This document shows positions 36,468 through 44,638 of a stretch of DNA of 59,815 nucleotides, in pieces. Under the pieces are notes generated by a model. The model was given only the letters and a program-made list of their open reading frames with translations. It made no database searches and was not told where the DNA came from. The stretch is from Candidatus Endomicrobiellum neotermitis (GTDB lineage Bacteria; Elusimicrobiota; Endomicrobiia; Endomicrobiales; Endomicrobiaceae). The DNA lies in NCBI GenBank assembly GCA_031282355.1, contig JAITDW010000002.1, forward strand, positions 1 through 59,815, written 5' to 3'. The stretch's first letter is position 1. Every line of letters starts with the position of its first letter. A program made the translations under genes and the position numbers.

Positions 36468-37700
36468 TTGAAAAATCTTGATAGAGGTTGGGTTTTAACA
36501 TGTTTTGGGACTGCTGTTGGAGCAGGGATTTTATTTTTACCAATTCAAGCTGGGCTAAGTGGAGTTTGGAGTATTGTATTTTTAACATTTATAATTTATC
36601 CAATAACCTATTTTTCTCATAGGGGAATAACTAGAATTGTTGCATCTTGTCCAAAAGAAACTGATATTATAGGAGCTATAGAATATGATCTAGGTTATAC
36701 TATGGGGCTTGTTATTTCTATACTTTATTTTTTATCAATTATAAGTATTTGTGTTGGATATGCTACAGGATTAACTAATATAATAAATTCGTTTTTGACT
36801 AACCAGATGTATTGTGTTAGACTACCAAGGTCTTTACTTACATTTGTTGTTCTTATCATCATGACATTGATAATGCTTAGTAGTGAAAAAATTATGATTA
36901 CTATCACATCAATCGTAACTTTTCCACTAATAATTTTATTGTTTATGCTTTCAGTATATATGATTCCTAAATGGAATTTTTCAGCTTTTTGTCAGCCTTT
37001 TGTTATAAAAAACTTTGTTAAAAATACTTTACTTTTATTACCAATACTTATTTTTGCCATGAATTTTTCTCCAGTATGCTCCTCCCTTGGAACTTTTTAC
37101 AGAAAAAAATATAATGATATCGATAAAGCAATAATTCATTCGGATTCTATTGTCAAATGGAATTCCTTAATTTTGTTATTTTTTGTTATGTTTTTTGTTT
37201 TTTCTTTATTTTTTTCAGTAACACCAGATATTTTAATAAATGCTAAAAATAACAATGTAGATATTTTAACTGCAATAGCATTGGCTTATAATAATAAAAT
37301 TTTAAAGTATGTATCCCCGGTTATTGCGTTTCTTGCTATAATTAGCTCATATTTTGGACATTTTACAGGTACTAGAGAGGGATTAAGTGGTATTATTATT
37401 CAAATTATTTCATGGAAACACCCAGAAATAAAACATAAATTAAATTTAAAAAAAATAAAATTATTTAGTACATTACTATTGTTTGTCTTATTATGGTTTT
37501 TAGCTATTTATAATCCATCTATTTTATCAATAATTGGAGCTCTTGCTGCTCCAGTTATTGCACTTTATGCTTATTTAATGCCTGTTGTACTGATGAAGCA
37601 TATACCAAGATTACGTAAATACCGTTCAAAATTAGCGTTTTTTATTTTTGTTATTGGTATATTTACTATTGTGGGGTATTATATCGAAAAGATTATATAA
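36468..37700 (+). CDS. HAAAP-family amino-acid permease (serine/threonine type)
   Basis: 410 residues from TTG 36468 with AGGAG 12 bases upstream; no ATG fits. About eleven membrane spans. The start (RGWVLTCFGTAVGAGILFLPIQAG) is the HAAAP hallmark. YPITYFSHRGITRI and the later GHFTGTREGLSG match SdaC/TdcC-type proton-coupled serine or threonine importers more than the aromatic branch. The substrate is inferred. A 238-base AT-rich gap precedes it and one of 311 bases follows, so it is probably its own unit. Confidence 0.85.
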   Translation: MKNLDRGWVLTCFGTAVGAGILFLPIQAGLSGVWSIVFLTFIIYPITYFSHRGITRIVASCPKETDIIGAIEYDLGYTMGLVISILYFLSIISICVGYATGLTNIINSFLTNQMYCVRLPRSLLTFVVLIIMTLIMLSSEKIMITITSIVTFPLIILLFMLSVYMIPKWNFSAFCQPFVIKNFVKNTLLLLPILIFAMNFSPVCSSLGTFYRKKYNDIDKAIIHSDSIVKWNSLILLFFVMFFVFSLFFSVTPDILINAKNNNVDILTAIALAYNNKILKYVSPVIAFLAIISSYFGHFTGTREGLSGIIIQIISWKHPEIKHKLNLKKIKLFSTLLLFVLLWFLAIYNPSILSIIGALAAPVIALYAYLMPVVLMKHIPRLRKYRSKLAFFIFVIGIFTIVGYYIEKII

Positions 37701-38011
37701 ATTCTACTTTATAATAAGTAAATATTTATAGAAATCAAAAAAGATAATTATGCTTAAAAACAGATTTCAATAATAGATACTTCGGAAAAATTAATAAAAA
37801 GTGAATCACGATGTTATTTATAATAGAATAATGCTTAAAAAGTAATGTTTTATAAATTAGATTATATATTCAAATACGATTTTATATGTCATAAGTGGAA
37901 TGTTTATTAGTGAAATACTATATAAAACGTATTAATACTGTGTTTTTTTATAGTTTATTGTGTTTAGTAAACTTGTTATTGTATTTTTGTTTTTAAAATT
38001 TCTAAAAAAAT
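37701..38011 (+). other. Intergenic region, no gene seen
   Basis: 311 bases, extremely AT-rich, with stops in all frames. I see no tRNA, no GC-rich hairpin and no gene remnant. A ten-base string tgcttaaaaa occurs twice (about 37751 and 37832). TTGTTA/TTGTAT strings near the 3' end could serve as -35 elements for lpxK but have no matching -10, so no promoter is called. Confidence 0.6.
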
Positions 38012-39034
38012 ATGAATGAATTATTTTTATACCCACTTTCTTTAGTGTACTCTATTTTATTAAAAGCAGATAGATATATTATTAATAGACATAAAAAACT
38101 CTTCAAACCAGTAATAAGCGTTGGCAATATTACGCTAGGTGGTACTGGTAAAACTCCAATTGTAATTGAACTTTTAAGATTATTTGTCAAAAATAATTTA
38201 AGACCTGTAGTTTTAACGCGCGGATATTTTAGATGTAATAAACATCCAATTCTATTAGAAAATGGTGCTGTTAATAATATAGATGTATCAGATGTTGGAG
38301 ATGAAGCACTTTTAATTTCTAAAACGGTTCCTCAATCTACTGTTATTGTTGGATCTAATAGATACTCCAACGTTTTAAAATTTAAAAACAAAATAATTCC
38401 AGATGTTTTTATTTTAGATGATGGATTTCAACACTGGCATATTAAGCGAGATTTAGATATAGTCTGTGTTAATGCGTCTAATCCTTTTAGTAATGGGAAA
38501 CTTATACCAGCAGGATCTTTAAGAGAAAAACCAGCAGCTTTAAAAAGAGCTTCTATTATAATTATTACAAATTCTGATATGATTTCAAATACATCACTTG
38601 AAAATTTGAAGAAAAAATTACTCAATTTTTCAAGTACAGATCCTATTGAAACTTATTACGGTGATTTTGAATATAAAACTACAGATTTAAAAACTGATTT
38701 TGATCTAGAATTATTGAAAAAATCTGAAATATACTCGTTAAGTGCAATAGGATTCAGTGAAGGATTTAATCATTCTATTAGAAAGTCAGGAATAGAAATA
38801 AAAGGTAGCATATCGCTAAGAGATCATAGTTATTATAATAATGATATGATAAAAAATATAGTTTTAAATAGAAAAAATTCTTGTTTTATTATTACAAGTA
38901 AAGATGCTGTTAAGTTTCAAAATATTGATATAGATATTTTGAAAAAAATTGCAGTTCTTATTGTAAAACCAAAATTCAAGACTGGAGAAAAAAATTGGGA
39001 ACAAATAATATTAAAAAGCCTGCAGTTTTTTTAG
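38012..39034 (+). CDS. lpxK: Tetraacyldisaccharide 4'-kinase LpxK
   Basis: 340 residues. Phosphorylates the 4' position of the lipid A precursor at the inner membrane. The N-terminal hydrophobic helix (LFLYPLSLVYSILLKA) is followed by the P-loop GNITLGGTGKTP (about residues 37-48), LTRGY and DDGFQHWHIKRDLDIV, all LpxK hallmarks. It implies a lipid A outer membrane. ATG 38012 has no clear ribosome-binding site, which is unusual for this window. The last 40 bases overlap gmhB. Confidence 0.94.
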   Translation: MNELFLYPLSLVYSILLKADRYIINRHKKLFKPVISVGNITLGGTGKTPIVIELLRLFVKNNLRPVVLTRGYFRCNKHPILLENGAVNNIDVSDVGDEALLISKTVPQSTVIVGSNRYSNVLKFKNKIIPDVFILDDGFQHWHIKRDLDIVCVNASNPFSNGKLIPAGSLREKPAALKRASIIIITNSDMISNTSLENLKKKLLNFSSTDPIETYYGDFEYKTTDLKTDFDLELLKKSEIYSLSAIGFSEGFNHSIRKSGIEIKGSISLRDHSYYNNDMIKNIVLNRKNSCFIITSKDAVKFQNIDIDILKKIAVLIVKPKFKTGEKNWEQIILKSLQFF

Positions 39035-39564
39035 ATAGAGATGGAACACTTATTTTTAACAGAAATTATTTGAAATTTCCTAGTATGGTAAAGCTTTATT
39101 CATGTGTTGCTGAGAGTATAAATAAATTGCACACTACTGGATTTAAGGTTATAGTTGTGACAAATCAATCTGGTATTCGAAGAGGATTATTAACTGAAAA
39201 TGAGTTGTATAAAGTTAATGAAAAATTTTTATCTATTCTTAAGAGTAAAAATGCTAAAGTCGATGGGCTTTATTATTGTCCACATATTGAATCAGATAGA
39301 TGCTTCTGCAGAAAACCAAAAATAGGTATGGTATTACAAGCTGCAAATGATTTTAATATAGACCTTTCAAAGTCATATACTGTAGGTGATAATATCAAAG
39401 ATTGTTTACTTGGGTTTAACATGGGTGGAAAAAGTATACTAGTTCTTACAGGACATGGTAAAAAATATCAAAATAATTTGATAAATGCAAAAATTACAAC
39501 ATTTATTATATGTAAGAACTTTAAACAGGCTGTCAACTTTATAATAAAGGATACAAAAAATTAG
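38995..39564 (+). CDS. gmhB: D-glycero-beta-D-manno-heptose-1,7-bisphosphate 7-phosphatase
   Basis: 189 residues from TTG 38995, inside the end of lpxK, with GGAG at 38984-38987 seven bases upstream. HAD phosphatase of subclass IIIA. Nucleophile motif FLDRDGT (D14, D16), TNQSGIRRG, the zinc-site YYCPHIESDRCFCRKP with its Cys-x-His ... Cys-x-Cys pattern, and GDNIKD. That zinc loop is typical of GmhB/histidinol-phosphatase-like enzymes. Next to lpxK, the LPS inner-core heptose pathway is the best reading, although the exact substrate anomer cannot be read from sequence. Confidence 0.88.
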   Translation: MGTNNIKKPAVFLDRDGTLIFNRNYLKFPSMVKLYSCVAESINKLHTTGFKVIVVTNQSGIRRGLLTENELYKVNEKFLSILKSKNAKVDGLYYCPHIESDRCFCRKPKIGMVLQAANDFNIDLSKSYTVGDNIKDCLLGFNMGGKSILVLTGHGKKYQNNLINAKITTFIICKNFKQAVNFIIKDTKN

Positions 39565-39611
39565 AACGTATTTTGAATATTAATTCTACTATTTTATAAT
39601 GAGGTACAAGA

Positions 39612-40493
39612 ATGAAATTGATTGATGGCAAAAAAATATCAAATATTCAAAGACTTAAAATTAAAGAAGAAGTTTATAGAATTAAAAGTAAAACAGGAAC
39701 AATACCAGGGCTTGCAACAATTCTTATAGGTAAAGATCCTGCGAGTCAAATTTATATTAAGTCAAAAATAGAAGCTTGTAAACATGTTGGAATTAGATCT
39801 TTTCATCACGATCTTACTGAGAATTCATCACAAAAAGATATTATCGATTTAATAAAAAATTTAAATAATAATCGTGATATTGATGGTATCTTACTTCAAT
39901 TGCCGCTCCCAAAAAACAGTTATGTTCAAAAATGTATTGATGAGATTAGTCCTATGAAGGATGTTGATGGACTTCATCCTATGAATATAGGAGTTTTAAG
40001 TTTATCAAAAAACTGGGATGAAATCATTAGGAAAAGTGTACTTATTTCATGTACTCCGCTTGGTATAATGTATTTATTAGAGCAATCAAATATAAAAATT
40101 TGTGGCAAAACTGCTGTTGTAATTGGAAGATCAAATCTTGTAGGTAAGCCAATATCAATGCTTCTACTCGCAAGTAATGCTACTGTTATAATGACTCATT
40201 CAAAAACTAAAAATCTTAAAGAAATATGTAAATCTGCTGATATTCTTGTTGTGGCTATAGGGAATCCTAAATTCATAAATAAAGATTTTATTAAAAATGG
40301 TGCTACTGTTATTGATGTAGGTATAAATAGAACGCACGATGGATTATGTGGAGATGTTGATTTAGATACTGTGAGAAATATGAATATAAAAATAACTCCT
40401 ACTCCGGGAGGAGTAGGTCCTATGACAATAACAATGCTTCTAGAAAATACACTTAAAGCATTTAATAACAGAAGAAAGAACAGCAGTCAATAA
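39612..40493 (+). CDS. folD: Bifunctional methylene-THF dehydrogenase / methenyl-THF cyclohydrolase
   Basis: 293 residues. Interconverts 5,10-methylene-THF, methenyl-THF and 10-formyl-THF with NADP. YIKSKIEACKHVGI contains the catalytic Lys and Tyr. DGILLQLPLPKN, the PMKDVDGLHPMNIG stretch, the nucleotide-binding VIGRSNLVGKP and the closing TPTPGGVGPMTITMLLENT are all present. GAGGTAC precedes ATG 39612. With fau and gcvT in the same window it forms a one-carbon theme. Confidence 0.97.
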   Translation: MKLIDGKKISNIQRLKIKEEVYRIKSKTGTIPGLATILIGKDPASQIYIKSKIEACKHVGIRSFHHDLTENSSQKDIIDLIKNLNNNRDIDGILLQLPLPKNSYVQKCIDEISPMKDVDGLHPMNIGVLSLSKNWDEIIRKSVLISCTPLGIMYLLEQSNIKICGKTAVVIGRSNLVGKPISMLLLASNATVIMTHSKTKNLKEICKSADILVVAIGNPKFINKDFIKNGATVIDVGINRTHDGLCGDVDLDTVRNMNIKITPTPGGVGPMTITMLLENTLKAFNNRRKNSSQ

Positions 40494-40546
40494 TTAAATA
40501 ATAAAAACTTTTATAATTTAGGATTGATTTACACCGGTATTCACGT

Positions 40547-41812
40547 TTATTTTGGTCTTATAGTACTAAAACCTGTATACTTATGCAGTATTTCAGGAAT
40601 TAATACAGACCCATCTTTTTGCTGATAGTTTTCAAGTATCGCAGCAAAAGTTCTGCCAACTGCTACTCCCGAAGCATTTAAAGTATGTAAAAATTCTTTT
40701 TTTTTATTTTGTAATTTTACCTTTATATTCATTCTTCTTGCTTGAAAGTCTTTGAAATTGGAACATGATGAAACCTCTTTATATGTAGCATCACTAGCAA
40801 ACCATACTTCTAAATCATAAGTTTTAGATGATGCAAAACTCATTTCTTCTGTTGACAAAAGTACTGTTCTATAAGGAAGTTCTAATAGTTTTAAAACATT
40901 CTCAGCATCATCAAGAAGGAATTCAAGTTCTTTGTTTGAAGTATCTGGACTGACAAATTCAACTAATTCAACTTTATTGAATTGGTGATTTCTAATGAGT
41001 CCTTTTGTATCTTTACCATAGGTTCCTGATTCTCTTCTGAAACATGCTGAGTAAGAAACATATTTTTTTGGTAAAAAAAATTCTTCTAGAACGCTGTCTC
41101 TATGGATATTTGTTACAGGTACCTCAGCTGTTGGTATTAAATATAATTCGTCGTTAGCACACTTAAATACTTCTTCTGTAAATTTTGGAAATTGCCCGGT
41201 ACCTATCATTGAATTTCGGTTTACAAGATAAGGAGTCATTACTTCTTTATATCCTCTAGTTTTATGAGTATCTATGAAAAAATTGATGATCGCTCTTTCT
41301 AAAGTACATCCTTCATTTTTTAAAATCACAAAACGTGCTCCTGAAATTTTTGATGCTGTTATAAAATCAAGTATATCTAGTTTTTTACCTAATTGCCAGT
41401 GAGATTTCGGATTGAAATGAAACTTTTTAGGTTTACCAACAAACTTTAAAATTTTATTATTTTTACCCACAGGCACACTTTTGTCAGGAATATTAGGAAC
41501 GCATAACAAAGAATCGTTTATACTAGTTTCAATTTTAAAGAGTAATTTTTCTTGTGTCTGAATTTCAGATCTTAACTCATTTAGTTCTGAAGTAAGCTTT
41601 GATAAAAAATCATTTTTGCATTTTACTTTATATTTGTATATTATTTCAGATCCTTTATTCCTTTTAAGTCTCAAATGTTCTATTATAGATATTAATTTTT
41701 TTCTTTGACTATCAAGGTCTAATAGCCTATCAAAATCAATCACTATATTTCTATCAAGCATTGCTTGTTTAGCGTTTTCTATATTTTCCTTAATAAACTT
41801 AATATCTATCAC
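40547..41812 (-). CDS. serS: Serine--tRNA ligase
   Basis: 421 residues, the only confident minus-strand gene. It has an N-terminal antiparallel coiled-coil arm (about residues 30-105), which grips the tRNA-Ser long variable arm, and a class II catalytic domain. Motif 2 lies at [18 protein letters not shown], and motif 3 lies near the C-terminus, ending in [16 protein letters not shown]. The class II serine site segment [13 protein letters not shown] is present. Convergent with folD and divergent from the rubredoxin gene. I searched its upstream region for a T-box antiterminator sequence and found none. Confidence 0.96.
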   Translation of the reverse strand: MIDIKFIKENIENAKQAMLDRNIVIDFDRLLDLDSQRKKLISIIEHLRLKRNKGSEIIYKYKVKCKNDFLSKLTSELNELRSEIQTQEKLLFKIETSINDSLLCVPNIPDKSVPVGKNNKILKFVGKPKKFHFNPKSHWQLGKKLDILDFITASKISGARFVILKNEGCTLERAIINFFIDTHKTRGYKEVMTPYLVNRNSMIGTGQFPKFTEEVFKCANDELYLIPTAEVPVTNIHRDSVLEEFFLPKKYVSYSACFRRESGTYGKDTKGLIRNHQFNKVELVEFVSPDTSNKELEFLLDDAENVLKLLELPYRTVLLSTEEMSFASSKTYDLEVWFASDATYKEVSSCSNFKDFQARRMNIKVKLQNKKKEFLHTLNASGVAVGRTFAAILENYQQKDGSVLIPEILHKYTGFSTIRPK

Positions 41813-42279
41813 TTTTTTTATACACCTATATCCTCTATATGCTTAAAAATAAAAACCTACTTCATTTAACTTAACTTTTTAACTTAATTTTAGAAAATAC
41901 CTTCTATGAATGTTAACTATTGAATAAATAAAAACAACCAAAAATTTAATAAATTAAAGACAGTTAATATACAAAAATGCTAAAATATAAAACACTAAGA
42001 AATTAATTTACATAAGATCACTTATATAGTAAATTTTACTCAATTTGACAAGTGCTTAGCATAAATCATAACATGAAGCTATGACTACTACGTAAGTTAT
42101 TTATGTGAAACAAAAAATGTCTAAAACAGTAGTTTCTAAGGTATCTGTTTAGTAGTAAAGATATTATCGTAAATTTTGCATTCATAATTATGTAAAAATT
42201 ATGTTTGAGAAATTTTAGATCATGTAAAAAATTATTTGATATGGAATCAAAATTAAAAATCTAAAAAAAGGAGAATATT
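41813..42279 (+). other. Intergenic region between divergent serS and rubredoxin gene
   Basis: 467 bases, very AT-rich, no gene or tRNA seen. Short direct repeats occur (aacttaa twice near 41868-41886; aattatgt twice near 42186-42203). A possible plus-strand promoter is TTGACA at 42045-42050 with TAACAT at 42069-42074 (18-base spacer), but it would leave a ~200-base leader before the rubredoxin gene. It could hold an old degraded gene, but I see no recognisable remnant. Confidence 0.5.
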
Positions 42280-42441
42280 ATGAAAAAATGGAAATGCATC
42301 TTATGTAATTATGTTTATGACTCTGCAATTGGGATTCCCGATGATGGAATTGTTTCTGGTACGCTTTTTGAACAGTTACCAGATGATTGGGTATGTCCGC
42401 TATGTGGGGCATCAAAAGATAATTTTGAGATAAGTGAATAA
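42280..42441 (+). CDS. Rubredoxin
   Basis: 53 residues from ATG 42280 with AAAGGAG about 7 bases upstream. One Fe(Cys)4 site: C6-x2-C9 and C39-x2-C42, with the typical aromatic and PDDW/CPLCG surroundings. Rubredoxins are small electron carriers, in anaerobes often feeding superoxide reductase, rubrerythrin or oxygen reductases. Too short to appear in many gene lists. It ends 9 bases before the NifS-like gene, so the two are probably co-transcribed. Confidence 0.96.
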   Translation: MKKWKCILCNYVYDSAIGIPDDGIVSGTLFEQLPDDWVCPLCGASKDNFEISE

Positions 42442-42450
42442 AAGTTTTAT

Positions 42451-43656
42451 ATGAAGCAAGTATATTTAGACAATCAATCAGGTACTAAACTTGATACAAA
42501 AGTGATTGATGCAATGGTGCCTTTTTTTACTGAATATTATGGGAACCCGCAAAGTATTCATTCTTTAGGAATTATTTCAAGAAAAGCTTTAGAAATAGCA
42601 AGATATCAGGTTAGTTCTTTGATAAATGCATCTGAAGAAGAAATTATTTTTACGTCTTGTGGTACTGAATCAAATAATTTAGCAATAAAGGGCATTGCTG
42701 ACACTTTGAAATCTAATGGGAAACATATCATTGTTTCTTCAATAGAGCATATTTCTATTTTAAATTCAGTAAGAAAACTTAAAGTTGAAGGGTTCGATAT
42801 CAGTTACTTACCAGTAGATAATAAAGGAAATATTATTGAAGATGAATTAAAAAAAATGTTAAGAAAAGATACTATTTTGGTATCTATACAATATGCAAAC
42901 CCTGAAATTGGAACAATTCAAGATATAAAAAAATTAGTTTCAATAGTCAAGAATAGCATCAATGTTAGTGATTTTATAGTTTTTCATAGTGATGCTGTTA
43001 GTGCTTTTGGAATAATTCCCATAGATGTTGAAAAATTAGGAGTTGATATTTTGACTTTTTCATCTTCAGTAATTCATGGACCTAGAGGATCTGCGGGGTT
43101 GTACGTAAAAAAAGGTATAAGGATTAGTTCTCAAATTAATGGTGGTGGACAAGAAAATTTTAAACGTTCAGGGACTGAAAATCTTCCATCTATTGTTGGA
43201 TTTGGTAAGGTATGCGAAATAGTCAAGAATGAAATGTCAAAAAATAACGAAATTATTTGTACGTTAAGAAATAAACTTATTACTGAACTCTCACAAAGAT
43301 TAAAATATATTTACTTAAATGGTGCTTGTGAAAATCGTTTACCGGGTAATGTTAATTTTTCTGTAGAATTCGTTGAAGGTGAAGCACTACTTTTACTTTT
43401 AGATAATGCAGGTATTATGGTATCAAGTGGTTCTGCGTGTGCTAGTAAAAATCTTAAGTCTTCATATATTTTATCAGCTATTGGCGTTAACACTGTACTT
43501 AGACAAGGATCTATAATATTTACATTATCAAAATTTACTACAAGAGAAGAAATCAATTATGTGTTGGAAAAATTTTCGGATATTGTTAGCAAACTGAGAA
43601 ACATATCCTCATTGTATTTAGATTTTATAAAAACAGGAAGAAGGATTAAAGTTTAA
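42451..43656 (+). CDS. NifS/IscS-like protein lacking the PLP lysine
   Basis: 401 residues, full length for a class V aminotransferase-fold cysteine desulfurase. It starts like NifS (VYLDNQSGTKLDTKV), and keeps the ring-stacking His (H100), the Asp under the pyridine nitrogen (D181) and the flexible-loop catalytic Cys (SSGSAC, C330). The cofactor lysine motif S-x-H-K reads S204-S-S-V207 before HGPRG, so both the His and the Schiff-base Lys are gone. The Gln after the Asp is S184, NNEIG reads NPEIG, and the usual substrate-binding Arg before SLGRFTT is Ile. It probably cannot use PLP normally. No IscU/NifU scaffold lies nearby. Function unknown. Confidence 0.85.
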   Translation: MKQVYLDNQSGTKLDTKVIDAMVPFFTEYYGNPQSIHSLGIISRKALEIARYQVSSLINASEEEIIFTSCGTESNNLAIKGIADTLKSNGKHIIVSSIEHISILNSVRKLKVEGFDISYLPVDNKGNIIEDELKKMLRKDTILVSIQYANPEIGTIQDIKKLVSIVKNSINVSDFIVFHSDAVSAFGIIPIDVEKLGVDILTFSSSVIHGPRGSAGLYVKKGIRISSQINGGGQENFKRSGTENLPSIVGFGKVCEIVKNEMSKNNEIICTLRNKLITELSQRLKYIYLNGACENRLPGNVNFSVEFVEGEALLLLLDNAGIMVSSGSACASKNLKSSYILSAIGVNTVLRQGSIIFTLSKFTTREEINYVLEKFSDIVSKLRNISSLYLDFIKTGRRIKV

Positions 43657-43704
43657 AAGATTGAGAAAAAAATCAATAAAACAGATTATAAAAATGAAAG
43701 AGTT

Positions 43705-43932
43705 ATGGAGAATATCGATATTTTGGTTGTAAGAATAGAAAAAGTAATAGGAAGGTTAAAAATGCTAGTTGAAGAAAATCGTATGCTTAAGTTAGAACTA
43801 GAATATCTTAAAAAGGAATATACTAACAGTAAAAGACAGATGAGTGGATGTATTGTGTTAAAAAAAAATACTGAAGATGCTATAGTAAAAATAGAAAAAA
43901 TTATAAAAAAAATTGATATGACTAAAATTTAA
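43705..43932 (+). CDS. Small coiled-coil protein, ZapB-like
   Basis: 75 residues, almost entirely heptad-patterned (LKMLVEENRMLKLELEYLKKEY). No membrane span and no catalytic motif. Many bacteria encode a short coiled-coil protein of this kind immediately before zapA, where it acts in or is annotated as the ZapB division-ring bundler; that context is the basis of the call. Similarity to true ZapB is only of the coiled-coil type. ATG 43705 has a weak GAAAGAG upstream. The zapA gene follows 3 bases after its stop. Confidence 0.6.
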   Translation: MENIDILVVRIEKVIGRLKMLVEENRMLKLELEYLKKEYTNSKRQMSGCIVLKKNTEDAIVKIEKIIKKIDMTKI

Positions 43933-43935
43933 ATT

Positions 43936-44220
43936 ATGGTAACCGCAAGAGAAAAAATTATGGGGAGAGATATAGATCTTAACATAGATGATATAGATGA
44001 ATCAATATTTAACAAAGTTGTAAATTTTGTAAATGAAAAATGGTTAGAGGTAAAAACTGAAAACGTTAACGTCCCTGATACTCAAAAAATAGCAGCTTTA
44101 ACTGCTATAAAAATTGCGATTGAATTGCTTAAATTGAGAGATCTACAAAAAGACATTTTAAGTAGTTATGAAAACAAAATAAAAAAACTCATAGTACATC
44201 TTGACGAAAATAATTATTAA
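43936..44220 (+). CDS. zapA: Cell division protein ZapA
   Basis: 94 residues. Order matches ZapA: a short beta hairpin (REKIMGRDIDLNI), then VNFVNEKWLEVK and, in the long helix, DTQKIAALTAIKIAIELLKLRD, which is the family's best-conserved block, followed by a coiled-coil tail. ZapA crosslinks FtsZ filaments at midcell. The start is ATG 43936 without a visible ribosome-binding site, so translation probably couples to the preceding gene; ATG 43960 is possible but cuts the first strand. Confidence 0.8.
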   Translation: MVTAREKIMGRDIDLNIDDIDESIFNKVVNFVNEKWLEVKTENVNVPDTQKIAALTAIKIAIELLKLRDLQKDILSSYENKIKKLIVHLDENNY

Positions 44221-44638
44221 GATGAACATTTTAGACTATAGCTTTATATAGGATTTACTATATATGATTTTTTACAAAATGTTCTATAAGAAAAATATAT
44301 TTTTTGCGATATTATTTATTTTCTTTTAAGAAAAGTTAGATCGATATAAAACAATAAAATATTGTAGCTTTTACATTATAAATAATAGTAATTATTGTGA
44401 AATAAATTCTTTAAAATATCTCAAAACATAAAGATAGATTTCTTGTTATAAAAATATCAGTTTGCAGTGTTTAAAAATCTGACGTTTCAAACTATTTTAA
44501 AGATTCAAATTTATGTGATAGAATATCGAGACGTTGTAGTAAAAAAACATATTTATACATTTTCAAATGTGTTATTTGACAAACTATTTAGAATTTTAAA
44601 CCACCCTTGAGTAAAGGGTTTGTAAGGGGGTAAATCTC
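44221..44638 (+). other. Intergenic region zapA-fau; possible 6S RNA locus
   Basis: 418 bases without a protein gene. In many bacteria the 6S RNA gene lies exactly between zapA and the 5-formyl-THF cyclo-ligase gene. The 3' part here has pairing potential: CGAGA 44527-44531 with TCTCG 44635-44639; AACATATTT 44546-44554 with AAATGTGTT 44565-44573; and a hairpin at 44603-44619. The outer stem is only five pairs and I cannot show the open central bubble of 6S RNA, so this is a candidate only. Confidence 0.25.
44603..44630 (+). promoter_or_regulatory. Hairpin able to compete for the fau ribosome-binding site
   Basis: ACCCTT (44603-44608) can pair with AAGGGT (44614-44619) around a five-base loop. 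Its CCCTT part can alternatively pair with AAGGG at 44624-44628, within the AAGGGGG ribosome-binding site of fau. Two mutually exclusive pairings next to a start codon could modulate translation. This is a by-eye observation in otherwise AT-rich sequence, without any recognised riboswitch family. Confidence 0.25.

Noticed and set aside
41813-42000. T-box or other leader upstream of serS
   Set aside because: I looked on the minus strand for the conserved antiterminator sequence and a specifier hairpin and found neither; the region is AT-only with no stable stem.
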